From assembly GCF_040537815.1 (NCBI RefSeq), contig NZ_JBEWSZ010000002.1, positions 1-64,000 of the forward strand: DNA of 64,000 nt, read 5' to 3'. Source of the DNA: Mesorhizobium shangrilense. GTDB lineage: Bacteria > Pseudomonadota > Alphaproteobacteria > Rhizobiales > Rhizobiaceae. A program made the translations under genes and the position numbers. This document shows positions 25,677-33,966 of the stretch, one piece after another. The notes under the pieces are model-generated. The model was given only the letters and a program-made list of their open reading frames with translations. It made no database searches and was not told the origin of the DNA. How positions within the stretch are numbered: position 1 is the first letter of the stretch; every line of letters begins with the position of its first letter.

Positions 25677-26564
25677 CTACTTGATCAGCGGCAGCAGCGT
25701 TTCGGCGGTGATGCGCATCTGGTCGGTGTAGAATTTCTCGGTCAGCACGCTGGAGCCGTGATCCTGGATGAACTTCAGCTGTTCGGGCGAGATGTCGACC
25801 GGGTGGCGCTCGACCATGTCGGGATAGGGCGCGGCCGGCGTGCGGTCGACCGGGGCGACGAACTCGTTGGTCAGCGCGCCGTCATAACCGACCTCCCGCA
25901 GGGTCGCGACGATCTTCGGCCAGTCGATCTGGCCAAGGCCGGCGGCGAAGCGGTTGTTGTCGGCGACGTGGAAGTCGAACAGGCGCTTGCCGACCTGGCG
26001 GATCGCGTCATGGACGTTAAACTCTTCCATGTGGATATGGTAGGCATCGAGGCAGACGCCGCATTCAGGGCTGACCGCATCGGCCAGCGCCAGCGCCTGG
26101 GCGCCTCTGTTGAACAGGTAGGTCTCGAAGCGGTTCAGCGGTTCGACGGCGATCTTGACGCCGACCTTCTTGGCGTGCGTGAAGCATTCGCGGGTCGCGT
26201 CGACAACCCACTTCCATTCCTCTTCCTCGGTGCCGTCCGGCACCACCTTGCCGACGGTGGCGGGCACCAGCGTGATGATCTCGCCGTCGAGCTCGCTGAC
26301 CATCGTCAGCACGTCCTTGACATATTGCACGGAGCGCTCGCGCTGACCCTGGTTCCTGGCGGCAAGATTGCGCTCGCCCAGCATCAACGTCACCGCGCCC
26401 CAGCAGCGGATGCCATGCTCCTTGAGCAGCGCCCGCGTCTCCTTGGTCTTGTATTGCTCGGGCTCGCCGGAGATCTCGATCGACTCATAGCCGAATTTCT
26501 TGATGCGCTTGAGCGTCGTCTCCAATGGTTCCGCGCGCATCCAGTTGTGCGTCGAAAGATGCAT
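25677..26564 (-). CDS. Sugar-phosphate isomerase/epimerase-like TIM barrel 1
   Basis: Xylose-isomerase-like (AP endonuclease 2 family) TIM barrel of 295 residues. Metal-ligand-type positions appear in EPLNRFE, CLDAYHIHMEE, FHVADNNR and TNEFVAP. The protein starts MHLSTHNWM; the ATG at 26564 follows GGGAAGG, and a longer reading frame to 26918 would run through the operator region and is rejected. It heads the minus-strand operon that continues with the racemase-family enzyme, GntR and the hydroxyacid dehydrogenase. Confidence 0.88.
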   Translation of the reverse strand: MHLSTHNWMRAEPLETTLKRIKKFGYESIEISGEPEQYKTKETRALLKEHGIRCWGAVTLMLGERNLAARNQGQRERSVQYVKDVLTMVSELDGEIITLVPATVGKVVPDGTEEEEWKWVVDATRECFTHAKKVGVKIAVEPLNRFETYLFNRGAQALALADAVSPECGVCLDAYHIHMEEFNVHDAIRQVGKRLFDFHVADNNRFAAGLGQIDWPKIVATLREVGYDGALTNEFVAPVDRTPAAPYPDMVERHPVDISPEQLKFIQDHGSSVLTEKFYTDQMRITAETLLPLIK

Positions 26565-26667
26565 GGTCAGTCCTTCCCAATTCGTCTTTAACGGTTCGCC
26601 TGCAACATGCGCTGCCGAAGACAACGCACGGTTCCTCCCCAACGCGTTCCAGCTCTTTTTTAACAAA

Positions 26668-26680
26668 CTGGTTCGACCAA
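26668..26680. promoter_or_regulatory. FadR-type operator CTGGT-TCG-ACCAA
   Basis: One base off the perfect palindrome and with the same TCG spacer as 11922-11934. It lies about 104 bp upstream of the TIM-barrel 1 start in the 391-bp divergent gap 26565-26955. Its partner at 26848-26860 is 180 bp away centre to centre. Confidence 0.65.
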
Positions 26681-26847
26681 TTGGGCCTCTTTTGAGGTCT
26701 AGCGTAATTTTACCGGAACGGCAAGAACCGCAGGGCGACAACTTTTCATGTGGTTTAGCTGTTTGATTATATTGACGTATATGGTCGATTTTCGATGGTG
26801 CTCGGTCTTGCGCCGCCGGGTTCGGTGGCTTGACCAAAGTCCCATAT

Positions 26848-26860
26848 TTGGTAATACCAG
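26848..26860. promoter_or_regulatory. FadR-type operator TTGGT-AAT-ACCAG
   Basis: Identical over 14 bases (TTGGTAATACCAGA) to the site at 12110-12123. It lies about 96 bp upstream of the TIM-barrel 2 start. The rest of this gap shows AT-rich sequence suitable for two divergent promoters but no gene. Confidence 0.65.
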
Positions 26861-26955
26861 AATGACGATAGGTGCATGCGCATGATTGGAAAGACAAAGA
26901 GGCTGGCTCTGCGTTCAATCGGCGCTATGGTTGGTCCGAGAAGGGGAGGATGAAA

Positions 26956-28011
26956 ATGCCGTCGACGATGAAGGGGCCTGGACTTTTCCTGGCGCAGTTC
27001 GCGGGCGATGCCGCGCCGTTCAATTCGCTGCCGTCGATCACCAAATGGGCGGCAGGCCTGGGCTACAAGGGCGTGCAGATCCCGACCTGGGATGCCAGAC
27101 TGTTCGACCTCAAGAAGGCGGCGTCTTCCAAGACCTATTGCGACGAGGTGAAGGGCATCTGCGCCGAGGCGGGGGTCGAGATTACCGAATTGTCGACGCA
27201 TCTGCAGGGACAATTGGTGGCGGTGCATCCGGCCTATGACGCACAGTTCGACGGCTTCGCGCCGTTTTCGGTGCACAACAATCCGAAGGCCCGGCAGAAA
27301 TGGGCGGTCGAACAGATGAAATTCGGCGCCAAGGCGTCGCGCAATCTCGGGCTGAACGCCTCGGTGACTTTCTCCGGCGCGCTGGCCTTCCCCTACCTTT
27401 ATCCGTGGCCGCAGCGGCCGGCCGGGCTGATCGAGGAGGCATTCGCGGAACTCGGCAAACGCTGGAAGCCGATCCTCGACGTCTATGAGGACAATGGCGT
27501 CGATGTCGGCTACGAAATCCATCCCGGCGAGGACGTGTTCGACGGCGCGACTTTCGAGATGTTCCTCGATGCGGTTGGCGGCCACAAGCGCTGCAACATC
27601 AACTATGATCCGTCGCACTTCCTGCTGCAGCAGCTCGACTATCTCGAATTCATCGACATCTATCACGAGCGCATCAAGGCGTTTCACGTCAAGGACGCCG
27701 AGTTCAACCCGACCGGGCGGCAAGGCGTCTATTCCGGCTACCAGGGCTGGATCAACCGCGCCGGCCGCTTCCGTTCGCTCGGCGACGGTCAGGTGGATTT
27801 CGGCGGCATCTTCTCCAAGCTCACCCAATACGGCTATGATTCCTGGGCAGTGCTGGAATGGGAGTGCTGCCTGAAGCATCCGGAGGATGGTGCGGCCGAA
27901 GGCGCGCCGTTCATCCAGCACCACATCATCCGGGTCACGGAAAAGGCATTCGATGATTTCGCCGGCGGCGCCACCGATAAAAAGGTGCTGCGGGCCATGA
28001 TGGGAATCTAA
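26956..28011 (+). CDS. Sugar-phosphate isomerase/epimerase-like TIM barrel 2
   Basis: A 351-residue xylose-isomerase-like TIM barrel, longer than its two neighbours. Likely metal-binding acidic and histidine positions lie in VGYEIHPGEDVFD, NINYDPSHFLLQ, FHVKDAEF and the C-terminal LEWECCLK. The ATG at 26956 stands seven bases after GGGGAGG; ATG 26950 touches that site directly. It is the first gene of the plus-strand arm of the island and is followed after 11 bases by the Gfo/Idh/MocA gene, a pairing typical of inositol-like or keto-glycoside metabolism. Confidence 0.88.
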   Translation: MPSTMKGPGLFLAQFAGDAAPFNSLPSITKWAAGLGYKGVQIPTWDARLFDLKKAASSKTYCDEVKGICAEAGVEITELSTHLQGQLVAVHPAYDAQFDGFAPFSVHNNPKARQKWAVEQMKFGAKASRNLGLNASVTFSGALAFPYLYPWPQRPAGLIEEAFAELGKRWKPILDVYEDNGVDVGYEIHPGEDVFDGATFEMFLDAVGGHKRCNINYDPSHFLLQQLDYLEFIDIYHERIKAFHVKDAEFNPTGRQGVYSGYQGWINRAGRFRSLGDGQVDFGGIFSKLTQYGYDSWAVLEWECCLKHPEDGAAEGAPFIQHHIIRVTEKAFDDFAGGATDKKVLRAMMGI

Positions 28012-28022
28012 CGGAGAAGAAA

Positions 28023-29210
28023 ATGGTTGGCGCATCGAAGTCGGAAACGGGAGGCGGCCCGATCCGCTACGGCATGGTCGGCGGCGGGCAGGGCGCCTTC
28101 ATCGGTGCAGTGCACCGGATCGCGGCGCGCATGGACAATGATTTCGTGCTGGTTGCCGGCGCGCTGTCATACGATCCGGACCGCGCCAAGGCCTCGGCCG
28201 CCGAACTCGGGCTCGATCCGGACCGTAGCTACGCCTCCTATGCCGAGATGGCCAAGGCCGAAGCCAAGCGACCCGACGGCATCGAGGCGGTGGCGATCGT
28301 CACGCCCAACAATGTGCATGTGCCGGCTGCCAAGGCGTTCTTGGAGGCCGGCATCCACGTCATCTGCGACAAGCCGCTGGCAACGACGCTGGCCGAGGCG
28401 AAGAAGCTGGCGGCGATCGTCGAGAAGACCGGCAGGGTTTTCGTGCTCACCCACAATTACACCGCCTATCCGATGATCAGGCAGGCGCGCGAGATGGTGG
28501 CCAAGGGCGTGCTTGGCGACATCCGCATCGTGCAGTCGGAGTACCCGCAGGACTGGCTGACCGAAGACCTTGCCGCCACCGGCCAGAAGCAGGCGTCATG
28601 GCGCGCCGACCCGAAACAGGCGGGTGCGGGCGGCGCGCTCGGCGACATCGGCACGCATGCCTACAACCTCGCCCGCTTCGTTTCCGGGCTGGAGCTGGAT
28701 TCATTGTCGGCCGATCTTGATGCCTTCGTGCCGGGGCGGCAGCTCGACGACAATGTCAACGTCATGCTGCGCTTCAAGGCGCCCGGCAAAGCGCATCCGG
28801 CCAAGGGCATGATCTGGGCAAGCCAGGTGGCGCCTGGCCACGAGAACGGACTGAAGCTGCGCATCTACGGCTCGAAGGGTGGGCTGGAATGGGTGCAGGC
28901 CGATCCGAACTATCTCTGGTACACGCCGTTCGGCCAACCGAAGCAGCTGATCACCCGCAACGGCGCCGGATCGCTGCCGGTGGCGGGCCGTGTCAGCCGC
29001 GTGCCTTCAGGCCATCCGGAGGGCTATCTCGAAGGTTTCGCCAACATCTACCAGGAAGCAGCACGCGCCATCCGCGCGGCGCGCAAGAAGGGCGGCAAGC
29101 CTGGCAAGGATGTCGTCTTCCCGACCATCGAGGACGGGGTCGAGGGCATGGCCTTCATCGAGGCCTGCGTGAAGTCGTCGAAGAAGAATGGGGCGTGGAC
29201 GAAGCTTTAA
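28023..29210 (+). CDS. Gfo/Idh/MocA-family oxidoreductase 1
   Basis: A 395-residue NAD(P)-dependent oxidoreductase. The N-terminal Rossmann motif is GMVGGGQGAFIG and the catalytic-lysine motif (EKP in most members) reads CDKPL. The C-terminal alpha/beta domain holds the GDIGTHAYNLARF segment with the family's conserved histidine. It probably oxidises a hydroxyl of a sugar, glycoside or cyclitol. GGAGAAG precedes the ATG. It lies directly behind TIM barrel 2; a palindromic repeat separates it from TIM barrel 3. Confidence 0.9.
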   Translation: MVGASKSETGGGPIRYGMVGGGQGAFIGAVHRIAARMDNDFVLVAGALSYDPDRAKASAAELGLDPDRSYASYAEMAKAEAKRPDGIEAVAIVTPNNVHVPAAKAFLEAGIHVICDKPLATTLAEAKKLAAIVEKTGRVFVLTHNYTAYPMIRQAREMVAKGVLGDIRIVQSEYPQDWLTEDLAATGQKQASWRADPKQAGAGGALGDIGTHAYNLARFVSGLELDSLSADLDAFVPGRQLDDNVNVMLRFKAPGKAHPAKGMIWASQVAPGHENGLKLRIYGSKGGLEWVQADPNYLWYTPFGQPKQLITRNGAGSLPVAGRVSRVPSGHPEGYLEGFANIYQEAARAIRAARKKGGKPGKDVVFPTIEDGVEGMAFIEACVKSSKKNGAWTKL

Positions 29211-29223
29211 TCGCGTGGCGGGT

Positions 29224-29375
29224 TAGTCCCCCTCACCCGGATTGCCAACCGAATTGCAAAGGCAATTCGGGGCAATCCGACCTCTCCCGGGGGAGAGGAG
29301 ATTGTCGGCGCCGGCGTGGACCTCTTCTCCCCGCTGGGGAGAAGGTGGCCGCGAAGCGGTCTGATGAGGGGGCCT
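29224..29375. repeat. Dispersed palindromic repeat, family C
   Basis: About 150 bp with outer arms CCCCCTCA / TGAGGGGG and inner hairpins CTCTCCCGGGGGAGAG and TTCTCCCCGCTGGGGAGAA. The interior has a CCGAATTGC-N7-GCAATTCGG palindrome. It separates two co-directional genes of the island. Confidence 0.8.
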
Positions 29376-29427
29376 ATGGCGAAGCCGGGAGAGGAAACAA
29401 CCGGCCATAAAAAAGGGAGGGGGATCA

Positions 29428-30279
29428 ATGAAAATCGGCATGTGCATGTTCTTGTGGACCACCGCTGTGTCGAAGACACACGAGCCCCTGCTGCGTGACA
29501 TCAAGGCGACGGGTTTTGACGGTGTCGAGATACCGATCTTCACCGGCACGCCGGACGACTACAGGAAGCTCGGCGACCTGCTCGATCGCATCGGGCTGGA
29601 ACGCACGGCCGTTTCAGCGATGGGCGATCCCTCGATGAACCTGATCTCGACTGATGCCGCGACGCGCAAGGCTGGCGTCGACTACATGAAATGGGCGGTC
29701 GACTGCGCCGATGCGCTGGGCGCCAGGACGCTGAGCGGACCACTGCATTCGACGCTCGGCGCCTTTTCCGGCACCGGGCCTACGGCCGCCGAGAAGAAGC
29801 GCTCGGTCGCCTCGCAGCGCGCCATCGGCGACCATGCCGGCAAGCGGAATGTCACCATCGGGCTCGAGGCGCTCAATCGCTTCGAGTGCTATCTGGTCAA
29901 CACGATGGAGGACCTGTCGGAACATATCGATGTCATCGACCGGCCGCACATCAAGGCGATGTACGACACCTTCCATGCCAATATCGAGGAGGCCGACCCG
30001 GTCGGCGCCTATACGAAACATTGCGGCAATGTCGTGCATATCCACATATCGGAAAACGATCGTGGGGTGCCGGGGCGCGGCAACATTCCGTGGCAGGAGA
30101 CGTTTTCCGCTATCCGCAAGAGCGGCTATGATGACTGGCTGACGATCGAGGCGTTCGGGCGGTCGCTGAAGGATCTGGCGGCCGCGACGAAGGTGTGGCG
30201 TGATTTTTCCGAGACGCCGGAAGCTGTTTATCGGGAGGGTTACAAGCATATCAAGAACGGGTGGAGGAAGGCGGTTTAG
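29428..30279 (+). CDS. Sugar-phosphate isomerase/epimerase-like TIM barrel 3
   Basis: A 283-residue TIM barrel of the tagatose/psicose-epimerase-like group. Candidate metal ligands are in GLEALNRFE, YDTFHANIEE, HIHISENDRG and LTIEAFGR, so the full set of the epimerase active site seems present. AAAGGGAGGGGG precedes the ATG. It ends the plus-strand arm of the island and converges on the phosphonate cluster across a repeat-filled gap. It would epimerise or isomerise a keto-sugar made by the oxidoreductase upstream. Confidence 0.9.
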   Translation: MKIGMCMFLWTTAVSKTHEPLLRDIKATGFDGVEIPIFTGTPDDYRKLGDLLDRIGLERTAVSAMGDPSMNLISTDAATRKAGVDYMKWAVDCADALGARTLSGPLHSTLGAFSGTGPTAAEKKRSVASQRAIGDHAGKRNVTIGLEALNRFECYLVNTMEDLSEHIDVIDRPHIKAMYDTFHANIEEADPVGAYTKHCGNVVHIHISENDRGVPGRGNIPWQETFSAIRKSGYDDWLTIEAFGRSLKDLAAATKVWRDFSETPEAVYREGYKHIKNGWRKAV

Positions 30280-30331
30280 GCGCCCTGCGCCTGGTCCATT
30301 TCTATTTGCGTTCGCGGCGGTTGCCAGGTGG

Positions 30332-30532
30332 TTCCCCCACTCCGTCTCGGCTTCGCCGAGCCACCTCTCCCCCCTCCAGAGGGAGAGGAAAGGGAGCCTG
30401 GTGGCTAGACTAGGGAGAGGAGGAAAGCCTCGGTCTGGGAGGACAGGCGCCGGCTCGGACAGCCTGGTGCCTTTCCTCTACCCCGTCGATCGGGGGAGAG
30501 GTGTCGAGCGAAGCTCGACGGAGTGGGGGTCG
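30332..30532. repeat. Dispersed palindromic repeat, family D
   Basis: About 200 bp bounded by CCCCCACTCCGTC and GACGGAGTGGGGG with inner CTCTCCCCC/GGGGGAGAG pairs. It fills most of the 301-bp gap between the convergent TIM-barrel and phnE genes and probably terminates both. A half copy of its end occurs at 42340-42370. Confidence 0.8.
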
Positions 30533-30580
30533 ACCCTTTGGCGCCGGGCGAGACGATGCTTACGCTTCTGCGTCACAAGG

Positions 30581-31948
30581 CTACCCCTGCTCGGCCTGCA
30601 TCCTGTTGTAATCGTGGATCGTCCGGCTGAGCCGGCGGCGCAGGAAGCTGGAGATGTTGTCGAAGATGAAGACGACAAGCAGGATCAGCAGCACCATGTA
30701 GAAGACATTGGCCCAGTTGGAATTGGTGCGCATGGCTTCCCACAGTTTCAGGCCGATGCCGCCGGCGCCGACAGCGCCGATGATGGTGGCGCCGCGGGTG
30801 TTGGATTCCCACTGGTAGAGCGTCTGGCTGATGAACACCGGGATCACTTCCGGCAAGACGCCATAGCGCTGCACCAGGAGGCCGTTGGCGCCGGTCGACA
30901 GCACGCCTTCGCGCGGCTTGTCGTCGATGTTCTCCAGCGCCTCGGAATAGGTTTTGCCGAGCGTACCGATCTCGGTGAAGAAGATCGCGGCACTGCCGGC
31001 CAGCGGGCCCGGCCCGAAGGCGCGGGTGAAGAACAGCGCCCAGATCAGCATGTCGACCGAGCGCATGAAGTCGAAGAAGCGCTTGAGGACCTGGCTCAGC
31101 AGTCCGCTGGGCGTGATGTTGCGGGCGGCGAAGAAGGCAAGCGGGAAGGCGACGATGCCGCCGAGCAGCGTGCCGAGAAACGCCATGACGACTGTCTGCA
31201 GGAGTTTCGTCCAGACATCGCCATGCTGCCATTGGCCATTGTACCAGATATTGTTGGCGGCCAGCGCGAGATTGGACGTTCCCGGCTTGAGCTCCGGTCC
31301 GGAGACGATCAGCGAGATCACCTCGCTCGGCGATTTTTCGAAGAATGGCGAGCGTGGGTCGAAGACGAAATTCGCCCAGCCGAGGAAGCGCTTGCGGACC
31401 TTGACGCGATCGGCCGCGACGCGGACCTCGCCGACAAAGCCCATGTCGGCGACGACCTCCTCGTCATGCGCGGTGATCCAGGCCGGAATAGCACCGGACA
31501 CCACCGGCTTGCCCGATATCATCGATACCTGAACCGTCTGGCCGTTGGCGATGATCGTGGCTACGGTCTTGGTGAAGGTAACGGATTTGGCCGGACCGTT
31601 GACCAGGACCGTGATCGAGCCGTCGGCGTTGGTCTTCACCCAGTCCGGGTGAGGGTCCGCACCGAGCACCGAAAAGCGCGGATATTTGGGCTCAATCTGT
31701 GGCGTGTCGAGCGGGAAGGTCGGCTGCACGTCGTAGCTGATCCATTGGGTCAGGAAAAGCGGCAGGCGCTCCCAGTGCGATTCACGCATGACCTGCGGCA
31801 GGTTGAAGAACCACACGGCATAGACGAAATAGAGAAGCGTGCCGACAAACAGCAGCAGCGGGCCGAAACGCTTGTGCAGCGGCCGCTGAAACACTTGCGG
31901 GTAGCGTTCCTCGATCGACAGGATTTGGTCGGCGGTCATGACAGCCAT
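30581..31948 (-). CDS. phnE: Phosphonate ABC transporter permease PhnE (long form)
   Basis: Inner-membrane permease of about 455 residues. The C-terminal 250 residues hold the PhnE transport domain with the coupling loop and the family segment GATIIGAVGAGGIG near residue 405. Between the first and second membrane segments lies an insertion of about 180 residues, probably periplasmic, absent from short PhnE proteins. ATG 31948 is chosen; GTG 31954 and ATG 31939 are alternatives. It overlaps or abuts the upstream phnE copy and is the last gene of the phn operon. Confidence 0.9.
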   Translation of the reverse strand: MAVMTADQILSIEERYPQVFQRPLHKRFGPLLLFVGTLLYFVYAVWFFNLPQVMRESHWERLPLFLTQWISYDVQPTFPLDTPQIEPKYPRFSVLGADPHPDWVKTNADGSITVLVNGPAKSVTFTKTVATIIANGQTVQVSMISGKPVVSGAIPAWITAHDEEVVADMGFVGEVRVAADRVKVRKRFLGWANFVFDPRSPFFEKSPSEVISLIVSGPELKPGTSNLALAANNIWYNGQWQHGDVWTKLLQTVVMAFLGTLLGGIVAFPLAFFAARNITPSGLLSQVLKRFFDFMRSVDMLIWALFFTRAFGPGPLAGSAAIFFTEIGTLGKTYSEALENIDDKPREGVLSTGANGLLVQRYGVLPEVIPVFISQTLYQWESNTRGATIIGAVGAGGIGLKLWEAMRTNSNWANVFYMVLLILLVVFIFDNISSFLRRRLSRTIHDYNRMQAEQG

Positions 31949-31950
31949 AA

Positions 31951-32907
31951 TCACGCACCCATCATAAAGGCCTGCTCGCCGGCCAGCTTGCGGCGCAGCC
32001 AGGCGGAGAACTGGTCGATCAGGAAGATGGTCGTGAACAGGAGCAGCACCAGCGCCAGCGTCTTGGCGCCGAAGCCGCGCGAGATGGAGAGCTTCAGTTC
32101 CTCGCCGATGCCGCCGCCGCCGACGGCGCCGATGATGGTGGAGGCGCGAACGTTGATCTCGATCCGCAGCAGCGTGTAGGACATGAAATTGGGCAGTACC
32201 TGCGGCAGGTCGGCGAAGCGCACGCGCTCGAACCAGTTGGCGCCGACGGCCGTCAGGCCCTCCTCGGCGCGCATGTCGATGTTCTCGTTGATCTCGTAGA
32301 ACAGCTTGCCCAATGCGCCGATCGAATGCAGGCCAATGGCGATGATGGCCGCGATCGGGCCGATCGAGACGATGGCCGCGAACAGGCCGGCAATGACAAT
32401 CTCGGGAAAGGCGCGCAACAATTCCATGAGGCGCTTGACGACGTGCCGCAGCACCGGGTGTGGCGTCAGATTGCGCGCGGCGATGAAGGAGAATGGCACA
32501 GCAAAGACGAAGCCGATGAAGGTCGAGACCAACGCCACGTTCAATGTGGTCAGCATCAGCTCGAAATATTCAGGCACATAGAATCCACCCCAGACATAGG
32601 CGCGGCCGAGCGGGAAATTGTATTCCTGGGTGCCATTGTCGTGGGGGGACGCGATGTCGAACATGGCCCGCCAGACATCGTTCCAGTCCTTGGGAATAAG
32701 CCAGCTAAGGAAATCGAATATATGCGGCAGCCGATCGAAAAAGTGGCCGGCATTGGCTTCGTCGGCGAACCACATGGTTGCGCACAGGGCGACGAGCAGC
32801 AGGCCGACGCCCATCGCCGTATAGAGCCGGCGCAAGGAGGTCTGGCGGCGCCAGGCGTCGGCAGCCTGGTGCGTTGCGTCTGAATGAACTGTCACGGAGA
32901 GGGTCAT
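31951..32907 (-). CDS. phnE: Phosphonate ABC transporter permease PhnE (short form)
   Basis: A 318-residue inner-membrane permease with the usual PhnE segments, including ASTIIGAVGGGGIGEEL. Together with the long PhnE it probably forms a heterodimeric channel, as the two-permease arrangement is common in rhizobia. It follows phnD after 59 bases that contain a strong hairpin, and its stop lies just before the start of the long phnE. Confidence 0.93.
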   Translation of the reverse strand: MTLSVTVHSDATHQAADAWRRQTSLRRLYTAMGVGLLLVALCATMWFADEANAGHFFDRLPHIFDFLSWLIPKDWNDVWRAMFDIASPHDNGTQEYNFPLGRAYVWGGFYVPEYFELMLTTLNVALVSTFIGFVFAVPFSFIAARNLTPHPVLRHVVKRLMELLRAFPEIVIAGLFAAIVSIGPIAAIIAIGLHSIGALGKLFYEINENIDMRAEEGLTAVGANWFERVRFADLPQVLPNFMSYTLLRIEINVRASTIIGAVGGGGIGEELKLSISRGFGAKTLALVLLLFTTIFLIDQFSAWLRRKLAGEQAFMMGA

Positions 32908-32922
32908 GATCGGAGATGCAAG

Positions 32923-32952
32923 AAGGGCGGCGCTGGAGGTGTCGCCGCCCTT
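32923..32952 (-). promoter_or_regulatory. Intercistronic hairpin between phnD and phnE
   Basis: A perfect 10-bp G+C-rich inverted repeat (AAGGGCGGCG at 32923-32932, CGCCGCCCTT at 32943-32952) with a 10-nt loop. No T run follows on the coding strand. It lies directly after the binding-protein gene, where it may protect that message and reduce expression of the permeases. Confidence 0.7.
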
Positions 32953-32966
32953 CCTGGTTTCTGCCG

Positions 32967-33875
32967 TTAGCCGCCGATCGCGGCCTTACGAGCTTCAACG
33001 ATGACGTTGTAGAAGTCCGCCTTCACCGGAACGTAGCCGGTAAAGTCGCCGCCTTCGACGCCTTCGAAGCAAGCCTTGTCCTTCTTGGGCAGGCTGGTGA
33101 AGAAGTCGGTGAGCTTGGCGGTCATCTCGGCGCCGATCGCGGTGCGCACGACCAGCGGGCCGTTCGGGATCAGGCCGGAGCGCCAGACTTCGACGAAGTC
33201 GTTGGGGTCGACGGCGCCCTTGGCGGCGACCTTGTGGAAGGTGCCGGAAGTGAAGCCGTCCTTGAAGTTGCCGATGCCGGAGGAATCGTCCACCGCCACG
33301 TCGACCTTGCCGTCACGCACGGCCAGGATGTTGTTCTCGTGGCCGCCGTTGAACTGGGTCGAGGCGAAGAAGGCCTCGTTCGATGCGCCGGTGTCCTTCG
33401 GAATCTGGGTCAGCGGGATCAGGTAGCCAGAGGTCGAATCCGGGTCGGCATAGCCGAGCTTCTTGCCCTTGGCCGACTTGATGTCGGTGATGCCCGAGGA
33501 TTTGAGCGCCAGGCCGATCGAATAGTAACCGGTGGCACCATCGGTCTGCTGGGTGGTGAGGATCGGGGTGACGGCCTTCGGATCCTTGATATAGACGCTG
33601 GCATAGCCGGAGGCGCCCAGTTCGGCGAAATCGAGCGTGCCGCCAAGCAGGCCCTGGATGACGCCATCATAGTCGGCGGCCGGGAACAGCGAAACCTTTT
33701 CGAAGCCGAATTCGGCCTTCAGGTGATCGGCAAGGCACTGGTAGTTGCGCAGGCGGTCGGTTTCGTTCTCACCGCCGAGGATGCCGACGCGGAATTCCTT
33801 CATATCGGCGGCGTGAGCCGCGCTGGTCGCCATGGCGAGCACCGAAACGGCGCTGAAAACCATCTTCCTGAACAT
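32967..33875 (-). CDS. phnD: Phosphonate ABC transporter substrate-binding protein PhnD
   Basis: Periplasmic binding protein of 302 residues with a Sec signal peptide (MFRKMVFSAVSVLAM to AAHAAD). The mature protein starts with FRVGILGGEN, and holds the SGYASVYIKDPKAVTPI and YADPDSTSGYLIP segments characteristic of phosphonate/phosphite-binding proteins. AGGAGAG stands before the ATG at 33875; a longer frame to 34085 would overlap the phnC end region and is rejected. It follows phnC after 91 bases. Confidence 0.93.
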   Translation of the reverse strand: MFRKMVFSAVSVLAMATSAAHAADMKEFRVGILGGENETDRLRNYQCLADHLKAEFGFEKVSLFPAADYDGVIQGLLGGTLDFAELGASGYASVYIKDPKAVTPILTTQQTDGATGYYSIGLALKSSGITDIKSAKGKKLGYADPDSTSGYLIPLTQIPKDTGASNEAFFASTQFNGGHENNILAVRDGKVDVAVDDSSGIGNFKDGFTSGTFHKVAAKGAVDPNDFVEVWRSGLIPNGPLVVRTAIGAEMTAKLTDFFTSLPKKDKACFEGVEGGDFTGYVPVKADFYNVIVEARKAAIGG

Positions 33876-33966
33876 TGATGTCTCTCCTATAGGTGCCGGC
33901 CCCGCGCCGGCAGCGTTCTTGATTTTGACAGGTGCCCTTGACGCGGGCTGGCGATCCAGGCCGCTC

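Noticed and set aside
24444..26591. A 715-codon open frame on the plus strand
   Set aside because: It runs opposite the well-supported racemase-family and TIM-barrel genes and matches no known protein; a shadow frame of high-GC codon use.
29224..30532. Clustered repeats that might suggest a CRISPR array
   Set aside because: The units are single inverted repeats of different families, without regular direct repeats, spacers or cas genes.
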